DNA from: Sphaerisporangium sp. | Lineage (GTDB): Bacteria > Actinomycetota > Actinomycetes > Streptosporangiales > Streptosporangiaceae | DNA length: 49,446 nucleotides | Reading direction: 5' to 3' | NCBI GenBank assembly: GCA_025964675.1 | Contig: JAOPYI010000119.1 | Span: 1 to 49,446, forward strand | Part shown: in pieces, positions 44,331 through 49,446 of the stretch | How positions within the stretch are numbered: the first letter of the stretch is position 1 | How the letters are laid out: each line of letters begins with the position of its first letter | The notes under the pieces: model-generated | Databases searched by the model: none | The model's input: the letters and a program-made list of their open reading frames with translations, nothing else | Told to the model about the DNA's origin: nothing | Made by a program: the position numbers and the translations under genes

Positions 44331-44360
44331 GGCCGGTACGGCATCGCCGTGCCGGCCTTT
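44331..44360 (+). terminator. Terminator after the sigma factor gene
   Basis: 12-bp stem GGCCGGTACGGC (44331-44342) with 44346-44357, one G-U, 3-nt loop, then TTT. Confidence 0.8.
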
Positions 44361-44407
44361 CGCGTACCCGGAACGATCACAGTTGGACGTAGGCCTCGCT
44401 GTATGCC

Positions 44408-44421
44408 TACCGTGCTCGCCA
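44408..44421 (+). promoter_or_regulatory. Leaderless-type -10 box for the Rid-family gene
   Basis: TACCGT (44408-44413), 7 nt, then ATG at 44421; no ribosome site. Confidence 0.4.
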
Positions 44422-44813
44422 TGACTACACGGAGATTGATCTCTAGCGGTTCCACATTCGAGCGACAGGTCGGCTACTCGCGTGCGGTGGTCGACGGTGA
44501 CTGGGTCCACGTGTCGGGGACGACGGGATTCGACTACGGGGCGATGACCATCTGCGACGACATCGTGGGGCAGGCCGAGCAGTGTCTGAAGAACATCGGG
44601 GCCGCGCTGGAGGAGGCGGGGTGCTCGTTCGCGGACGTGGTCCGCGTGCGTTACATGCTGCCTGATCCAGCGGATTTCGAACCATGCTGGCCGGTGCTTC
44701 ACCGCTACCTCGGGGATGTGCGCCCGGCCGCCACGATGCTGGTGTGCGGCCTTTCCGATCCACGGATGCGCATCGAGGTCGAGGTCACGGCGCACCGCCT
44801 GTCCCCGGCCTGA
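44421..44813 (+). CDS. Rid-family (YjgF/YER057c) protein without the usual catalytic arginine
   Basis: A 130-residue Rid-fold protein: RLISSGSTFERQVGYSRAVVDGDWVHVSGTTG, QAEQCLKNIGAALEEAGCSFADVVRVRYML, then RPAATMLVCGLSDPRMRIEVEVTAHR. RidA proteins hydrolyse reactive enamines and imines made by PLP enzymes, using an Arg in the P-A-R segment. Here that position reads PAAT, so classical RidA deaminase activity is unlikely and it belongs to another Rid subgroup. ATG 44421 is preferred; the frame is open to 44349 with another ATG at 44403. Confidence 0.88.
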   Translation: MTTRRLISSGSTFERQVGYSRAVVDGDWVHVSGTTGFDYGAMTICDDIVGQAEQCLKNIGAALEEAGCSFADVVRVRYMLPDPADFEPCWPVLHRYLGDVRPAATMLVCGLSDPRMRIEVEVTAHRLSPA

Positions 44814-44822
44814 TGTCGCGCG

Positions 44823-44853
44823 GGAGCGCGGTGGGCCCGGCCCGCCGCGCTCC
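44823..44853. terminator. Hairpin between the convergent Rid and EamA genes
   Basis: 14-bp stem (arm GGAGCGCGGTGGGC, 44823-44836, with 44840-44853, one G-U) and a 3-nt loop; no T-run. Could end transcription from both sides. Confidence 0.65.
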
Positions 44854-44919
44854 GGGTCGCCGGACTCCGCGCCTACGGCCCGGCCGTACGGCCGCCTTGG
44901 CGGGCTGGGAGGTTCGTTC

Positions 44920-45756
44920 CTATGCCGAGGCGATCAGGGCCACGGCCCCGAGGGCCAGGCCGACGCCTGCCGCCTGCACGGTGTTGAGACGCTCTCCGAG
45001 TACGAACCGCGCCAGCAGCAGGGTGCTGGCGGGATACAGCGACACGAGCACCGCGACCAGCACGAGCAGGCCGCGCTGGGCCGCGAGCAGGTAGAGCACG
45101 TTGGCCACCATGTCGAGGATCCCCGCGGCGACGATCGTGGGGAGGGCTCCCCGGCCGGGCCTGAGCGTGCGCCCGGTGGTCAGCGCCAGCACGGCGACCA
45201 CGATCACGGAGGCAAGCCGGGCGCCGAACAGCGGCCACAGGCCGGTGTCCTGCGGCACCTGCTTCAGCAGGATGAAGAACGCGCCGAAGCCGAGACCGGA
45301 GGCCAGGGACTGCAGGATCGGGCCGAGCGTCGCTCCGCCCACGATGCTCCCCGAGTCGCGGCTGACGAGGACCACGGCGGCCAGCGCGAGCGCCACCCCG
45401 CCGAGCGCGATCGGTTCCGGCCGCTCACCCATCACCAGGCCGACCACCACGGGCAGTGCCGCCGACATGGTGGCCGTCGTGGGCGCCACCACGGACATCA
45501 CGCCGCCGGCGAGCGCCCGGTAGAACAGGATGACGCCGAGCCCGCCGCACAGGCCCGCCCCCATGCCCCAGGCGAGCGCACCGAAGCTCGGCCTGCCGGG
45601 CAGCAGGGGAAGCAGCGGGAGCACGAAGAGCAGCCCCGTGATCTGGGTGAGCATGACGACGGCGAGGACTCGTGAGCGTCTGGTGGCGAGGCCGCCGAAG
45701 AAATCCGCCGTGCCGTAGACCACGGCGCAGGTCGTCGCCAGCAACACCGCCATCAT
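44920..45756 (-). CDS. EamA-family (DMT superfamily) transporter
   Basis: A 278-residue membrane protein with about ten TM helices in two EamA repeats: LLATTCAVVYGTADFFGGLATRRS opens the first, SLASGLGFGAFFILLKQVPQD the second, and LYPASTLLLARFVLGERLNTVQAAGVGLALGAVALI is the typical end. DMT proteins export amino acids, nucleobases or other small metabolites; the substrate is unknown. ATG 45756 is chosen because GGTGAG is 6 nt upstream; a GTG 18 nt earlier is the alternative. Confidence 0.9.
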   Translation of the reverse strand: MMAVLLATTCAVVYGTADFFGGLATRRSRVLAVVMLTQITGLLFVLPLLPLLPGRPSFGALAWGMGAGLCGGLGVILFYRALAGGVMSVVAPTTATMSAALPVVVGLVMGERPEPIALGGVALALAAVVLVSRDSGSIVGGATLGPILQSLASGLGFGAFFILLKQVPQDTGLWPLFGARLASVIVVAVLALTTGRTLRPGRGALPTIVAAGILDMVANVLYLLAAQRGLLVLVAVLVSLYPASTLLLARFVLGERLNTVQAAGVGLALGAVALIASA

Positions 45757-45777
45757 GTCCCGCTCACCCCCCACTGA

Positions 45778-45809
45778 ATTGCACTGTTAGGGCAATATAT
45801 TGGTAATCA
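45778..45809 (+). promoter_or_regulatory. AT-rich promoter/operator region beside the EamA gene
   Basis: ATTGC (45778-45782) and GCAAT (45792-45796) form an inverted repeat with a 9-nt spacer. TATATT (45796-45801) stands 7 nt before an ATG at 45809. It directs a 31-codon reading frame (45809-45904) that looks like no known protein. The rest of the 281-bp gap to 46038 has no convincing gene. Confidence 0.4.
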
Positions 45810-46037
45810 TGTCCACGCCTCCGACGTCGCCCCCCTGTGGCGAGCGACAAGGGCGGCTCGGCGCGGCTCGTCATGGCACCACTGATGCGACCGTACGTGT
45901 CTGATCGGTTCCTCACGGTCACATCACGTCTCGCTCACGGTGGTTCAAAGGTCTGCCCAATGCGGGTACATCACCGATGTGCTCGTGCTGCAGGCTCATC
46001 GCCCCCGGACCCCCGCCGGCAACCAGGGGGTGGTCGG

Positions 46038-46343
46038 GTGATCGACTCCCGTGCCGCCATGGCGAAGCTCCGCGTGGAGCTGGTCGGAATGGGGGTGACC
46101 GACGCGTACGAGGTATGCGATGACGCCATCCTTTCTGTCTGGATCGGTCTGGTCGTTACTTTCCGTGATGGTTTCTACCGTTGGCAGGAGGGAGTGGTGA
46201 AACGTCGCCACCTGGGTACGGATCCGGTTGGATGCGCCATTCGGGTGGCGCGTCGTTACGCCGAGTTGCACGCCGATGCGCCGCCCTGGTGGGACGAGCT
46301 GGCCAAGACTCTGCGGGGGGAAACGGCCGAGAATTACCCGTGA
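46038..46343 (+). CDS. Small protein of unknown function
   Basis: 101 residues, not recognised. Helical start (AAMAKLRVELVGMGV), then ILSVWIGLVVTFRDGFYRWQEGVVKRRHLGTDPVGCAIRVARRYAELHADAPPWWDELAKTL. It has several Trp and basic residues and no clear TM (the stretch ILSVWIGLVVTF is short and amphipathic). GTG 46038 follows AGGGGG by 7 nt; the frame runs to 45837 but the first part looks non-coding. The deacetylase gene follows 30 bp downstream, so they may be co-transcribed. Confidence 0.65.
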   Translation: MIDSRAAMAKLRVELVGMGVTDAYEVCDDAILSVWIGLVVTFRDGFYRWQEGVVKRRHLGTDPVGCAIRVARRYAELHADAPPWWDELAKTLRGETAENYP

Positions 46344-46373
46344 CCCCTGCCGCTGTTCGGGGGGAGCGCGCGG

Positions 46374-47267
46374 GTGGCAGTTGTTCGGATCGGAGTCCTG
46401 TGGCTGTCACTCCCACTCACGCTCTCGATGGTGCTGGGCCTGTCGGGATGCGGCGAGGTGAGGGCGCCCGCCGGTGAGATTCATAAGGATGACGTCGTAC
46501 GGGTGCGAAAGACGGCCCCCGTCCGAAGGGCCGTCGATCCCGAGCAGCTGGCCGCACGTCTGATCGCCCAGCAACCGGGTTGGCCGGGGGACCGCCCGCT
46601 GGTGGCACCACGTCGCCGTTCCATCAGGTGCAAGCAGGTCAAATGCGTTGCCCTGACGTTCGACGACGGCCCCTTCGACTACACAGGCAAGGTGCTCGAC
46701 ATGCTCGCCGAGCACCACGCCAAGGCGACCTTCTTCGTGGTCGGGCAGATGGTGAACCCCCAGACCAGCCTCTTTCTACGTCGCATGGTCTCCGAGGGGC
46801 ACGAGCTCGGCAACCACTCCTGGGACCACCCGCCGCTCACCTCGCTGTCCCACGACGCGGTCCGCGGCCAGCTGGAGCACACCCAGCAGGTGGTCAAGGC
46901 CGTCACCGGCGCGACGATGCGGCTGCTGCGCCCGCCGTACGGCGCGACGGACGCCAAGGTCGCGGAGGAGGCGGAGCATGTGGGGCTGGCGCAGATCCTG
47001 TGGGACGTCGACACGCTCGACTGGCGCGACAGGGACAGCTCCGTCGTCGCGCGGCGCGCCTCCGACGCCAGGCCGGGCTCGATCGTGCTGATGCACGACA
47101 TCCACAAGAGCACCGTCGACGCCGTGCCGCGCCTGCTGAGCGAGCTCCAGGTGAAGGGCTACACCTTCGTCACCGTGTCGGAGCTGTACGGAACCCAGGT
47201 GCTCGCCCCCGGCAAGCGCTACGCCGGTGAGGCGGGCGAGGACGAGAACGACAAGAAGCGCAGCTGA
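46374..47267 (+). CDS. Polysaccharide deacetylase (NodB domain) lipoprotein
   Basis: 297 residues. A signal peptide with lipobox (GLSGC, Cys near 26) implies a membrane-anchored extracytoplasmic protein. The NodB domain covers about 90-275: TFDDGP at 95-100 (catalytic base and metal Asp), HSWDH at 148-152 (metal His), RPPYG near 184, DVDTLDW and LMHDIH. All carbohydrate esterase 4 motifs are present, so it should remove N-acetyl groups from peptidoglycan or a related glycan. GTG 46374 has GGGGAG about 13 nt upstream. It ends in an acidic/basic tail (EAGEDENDKKRS). Confidence 0.92.
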   Translation: MAVVRIGVLWLSLPLTLSMVLGLSGCGEVRAPAGEIHKDDVVRVRKTAPVRRAVDPEQLAARLIAQQPGWPGDRPLVAPRRRSIRCKQVKCVALTFDDGPFDYTGKVLDMLAEHHAKATFFVVGQMVNPQTSLFLRRMVSEGHELGNHSWDHPPLTSLSHDAVRGQLEHTQQVVKAVTGATMRLLRPPYGATDAKVAEEAEHVGLAQILWDVDTLDWRDRDSSVVARRASDARPGSIVLMHDIHKSTVDAVPRLLSELQVKGYTFVTVSELYGTQVLAPGKRYAGEAGEDENDKKRS

Positions 47268-47276
47268 CCTACGGGC

Positions 47277-47322
47277 GCGGGCTCACGGCTCGCGCCTTCC
47301 CAGGCGCGAGCCGTGAGCCCGC
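47277..47322. terminator. Perfect 20-bp hairpin between deacetylase and typA
   Basis: Arms 47277-47296 and 47303-47322 (GCGGGCTCACGGCTCGCGCC and its complement) pair without a mismatch around a 6-nt loop. It lies between convergent genes and is probably a two-way terminator. Confidence 0.8.
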
Positions 47323-47374
47323 CGGCTCCGACGAGCAGCGGCACGACGGCGGCGAACGCCGTCGACCTGCCGGG

Positions 47375-49300
47375 TCAGCCGCCGCGCTTGGCCCGGGCGG
47401 CGCTGCGGCCCCGGATGGCGGCGTCGAGCACGACCTTGCGGATGCGGACGGTCTCCGGGGTGATCTCCACGCACTCGTCCTCGCGGCAGAACTCCAGCGC
47501 CTGTTCGAGCGAGAGCGAGCGCGGCGGGATGAGCTTCTCGGTCTCATCACTGGTGGAGGAGCGCATGTTGGTGAGCTTCTTCTCCTTGGTGATGTTGACG
47601 TCCATGTCGTCGGCGCGGGAGTTCTCCCCGACGATCATGCCTTCGTAGACCTCGGTGGTCGGCGAGACGAACAGAGTGCCGCGCTCCTGGAGGTTCATCA
47701 TGGCGAACGCGGTGACCACGCCCGCCCGGTCGGCCACCAGCGAGCCGTTGCTGCGCGTGCGGAGCTCGCCGAACCACGGCTCGTACGCCTCGAAGACGTG
47801 GTGGACGAGGCCGGTGCCCCGGGTCTCCGTGAGGAACTCGGTGCGGAAGCCGATCAGGCCTCGGGCTGGGACCACGAACTCCATGCGGATCCAGCCGGTG
47901 CCGTGGTTGGTCATGTGCTCCATGCGGCCCTTGCGGACGGCGAGCAGCTGCGTGATCGCGCCGAGGTACTCCTCGGGGGCGTCCACCGTGAGCCGCTCGA
48001 CCGGCTCGTGGAGCTTCCCGTCGATCGTCTTGGTGACGACCTGCGGCTTGCCGACGGTCAGCTCGAACCCCTCGCGGCGCATCTGCTCGACCAGGATGGC
48101 CAGCGCCAGCTCGCCACGGCCCTGGACCTCCCAGGTGTCAGGACGCTCTGTCGGCAGGACCTTGATGCTGACGTTACCGATCAGCTCCTGGTCCAGCCGC
48201 GCCTTGACCAGGCGGGCGGTGACCTTGTCGCCACCGGCGCGGCCGGCCAGCGGCGAGGTGTTGACACCGATCGTCATGGAGATCGCGGGCTCGTCGACGG
48301 AGATCCGCGGCAGCGCCTCGGGGTTCTCCAGGTCGGCGAGGGTGTCACCGATGGTGATGTCCGGGATACCGGCGATCGCGACGAGCTCGCCGGCGCTGGC
48401 CTCGGTGGCCGGGACGCGGGTGAGCGCTTCGGTGATCAGCAGCTCGGAGATGCGGACGGTCTGGATCGTGCCGTCCTCACGCATCCAGGCGACGTTCTGG
48501 CCCTTGCGCAGGTTGCCGGAGTGGATCCGGATGAGCGCGATCCGGCCGAGGAAGTTCGACGCGTCGAGGTTGGTGACCAGCGCGCGCAGCGGGCCTTCCT
48601 TGTCCGCGAAGGGCGGCGGGACGTGCTGCATGAGGGTCTTGAACAGCGGGTCGAGGTTCTCGCTGTCGGGGATCTCGCCGTCGGCGGGAGCCTCGAGGCT
48701 CGCCTTGCCCGCCCGCGCCGAGGCGTAGACGATCGGCAGGTCGAGGATGGCGTCGAGGTCGGCGTTCTCGATGTCGCCCGCCAGGTCGAGCAGCAGGTCG
48801 TGGGTCTCGGAGACGACCTCGGCGATCCGGGCATCCGGGCGGTCGGTCTTGTTGACCACCAGGATGACCGGCAGGCCGGCTTCGAGGGTCTTGCGGAGCA
48901 CGAAGCGGGTCTGCGGCAGCGGACCCTCACTCGCGTCGACGAGCAGCACGACGCCGTCGACCATGGCGAGGCCGCGTTCGACCTCACCACCGAAGTCGGC
49001 GTGGCCGGGGGTGTCGATGACGTTGATCGTCACCTGACCTTCATCTGTCTGACGACGGATGGACGTGTTCTTGGCGAGAATGGTGATGCCTTTTTCCCGC
49101 TCGAGCTCGCCCGAGTCCATGACCCGGTCGACGAGCTCGGCACGGTCGGCGAAGGCGCCGGACTGACGCAGCATGGCGTCGACCAGCGTGGTCTTACCGT
49201 GGTCGACGTGTGCGACGATGGCGACGTTACGCATATCGGGCCGCGTCTTGCTGGGGTCCGACAAGCCGGTTTCGGTGGCGATGACACTGGCTGCGGGCAC
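47375..49300 (-). CDS. typA: Ribosome-associated GTPase TypA/BipA
   Basis: A 641-residue translational GTPase. The G domain has [15 protein letters not shown] (G1), [12 protein letters not shown] (G2), [15 protein letters not shown] (G3) and NKTDRPDA (G4). EF-G-like domains follow, with the BipA-specific C-terminal part ([33 protein letters not shown]). It acts in 50S assembly and stress adaptation. GTG 49300 is chosen since AGGAG lies 7 nt upstream; the frame is open to 49378, and ATG 49234 is possible. TATCCT near 49393 (minus strand) could be the -10 box. It is convergent with the deacetylase gene. Confidence 0.96.
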   Translation of the reverse strand: MPAASVIATETGLSDPSKTRPDMRNVAIVAHVDHGKTTLVDAMLRQSGAFADRAELVDRVMDSGELEREKGITILAKNTSIRRQTDEGQVTINVIDTPGHADFGGEVERGLAMVDGVVLLVDASEGPLPQTRFVLRKTLEAGLPVILVVNKTDRPDARIAEVVSETHDLLLDLAGDIENADLDAILDLPIVYASARAGKASLEAPADGEIPDSENLDPLFKTLMQHVPPPFADKEGPLRALVTNLDASNFLGRIALIRIHSGNLRKGQNVAWMREDGTIQTVRISELLITEALTRVPATEASAGELVAIAGIPDITIGDTLADLENPEALPRISVDEPAISMTIGVNTSPLAGRAGGDKVTARLVKARLDQELIGNVSIKVLPTERPDTWEVQGRGELALAILVEQMRREGFELTVGKPQVVTKTIDGKLHEPVERLTVDAPEEYLGAITQLLAVRKGRMEHMTNHGTGWIRMEFVVPARGLIGFRTEFLTETRGTGLVHHVFEAYEPWFGELRTRSNGSLVADRAGVVTAFAMMNLQERGTLFVSPTTEVYEGMIVGENSRADDMDVNITKEKKLTNMRSSTSDETEKLIPPRSLSLEQALEFCREDECVEITPETVRIRKVVLDAAIRGRSAARAKRGG

Positions 49301-49446
49301 GCGAAGACTCCTGAACTCAAAGGTCGGTGTGGTGGCCGCGCTGCTCTCGAGGCATGCAGCGGCCAACTCTGGCCACACGCGGACTACACCAGGATACCCG
49401 TAGCCGAATTGTGAGCAGGCCCACGCCCCATGATCGGTTAGCCTCA

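Noticed and set aside
47798-49414. A 538-codon open frame antisense to typA
   Set aside because: Shadow of typA with no recognisable domain.

Overview
This is a high-GC window with frequent GTG/TTG starts, from an actinobacterium. It carries a cofactor F420 gene (cofC), an NdgR-type IclR regulator before leuCD, and the block hup - cofC - plsC - gpsA - ddl - thiL - rpmB - recG - rsmD - coaD - yceD - rpmF - rnc - mutM - smc - ftsY, an order familiar from Streptomyces and its relatives. The gene content would fit Streptosporangiales (Streptosporangium/Nonomuraea-like), but the sequence alone does not prove the genus. Nearly everything is chromosomal core; no phage, transposase, CRISPR or plasmid gene was recognised.

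Layout. 1-9.6 kb is the more accessory end: a secreted heparinase II/III-like protein (cut by the window edge), an MFS exporter divergent from a WYL regulator, a MhuD-like haem monooxygenase with an odd His/Gly/Gln insert, ribosomal protein L31B, a FAH-family enzyme overlapping gltX, and a MATE exporter divergent from a PadR regulator with a near-perfect 35-bp palindrome between them. 9.5-12.3 kb holds an M3 peptidyl-dipeptidase and three tRNA genes (Gln-CTG and two Glu-CTC) with clear promoters and terminators. 12.4-18 kb holds a very acidic unknown protein, ndgR, leuC, leuD, a small helical protein and hup. 18-28 kb holds cofC, plsC, gpsA, a PLP trans-sulfuration-type enzyme, ddl, a DUF3515 lipoprotein, a stand-alone Lrp/AsnC ligand domain, thiL, a membrane-anchored CBM2-like protein, thiD, a two-TM protein and rpmB.

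28-42 kb is a dense, mostly rightward block for lipid/cofactor metabolism, DNA repair, ribosome and RNA processing and chromosome segregation: a DAK2/FakA-like protein, recG, rsmD, coaD, yceD, rpmF, rnc, mutM, acylphosphatase, a small coiled-coil protein, smc and ftsY. 42-49.4 kb returns to a mixed region: a Cds1-type cysteine desulfhydrase-like enzyme divergent from a SigR-like ECF sigma factor that has no anti-sigma gene beside it and a long structured leader, a Rid-family protein lacking the usual arginine, an EamA transporter, a small unknown, a lipoprotein polysaccharide deacetylase and typA.

How it works together: leucine synthesis appears to be under NdgR through two similar operator-like repeats, one over the ndgR start codon and one before leuC. 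Two exporter genes each face a regulator across a short intergenic palindrome. Many single genes show a TAnnnT-like -10 box 6-8 nt before the start codon, the layout of leaderless transcripts. No large unknown system is evident; the best leads are regulatory (sigma leader, twin NdgR sites, PadR palindrome), the thiL start codon, the MATE/PadR cassette that overlaps both neighbours, and a few unusual proteins.
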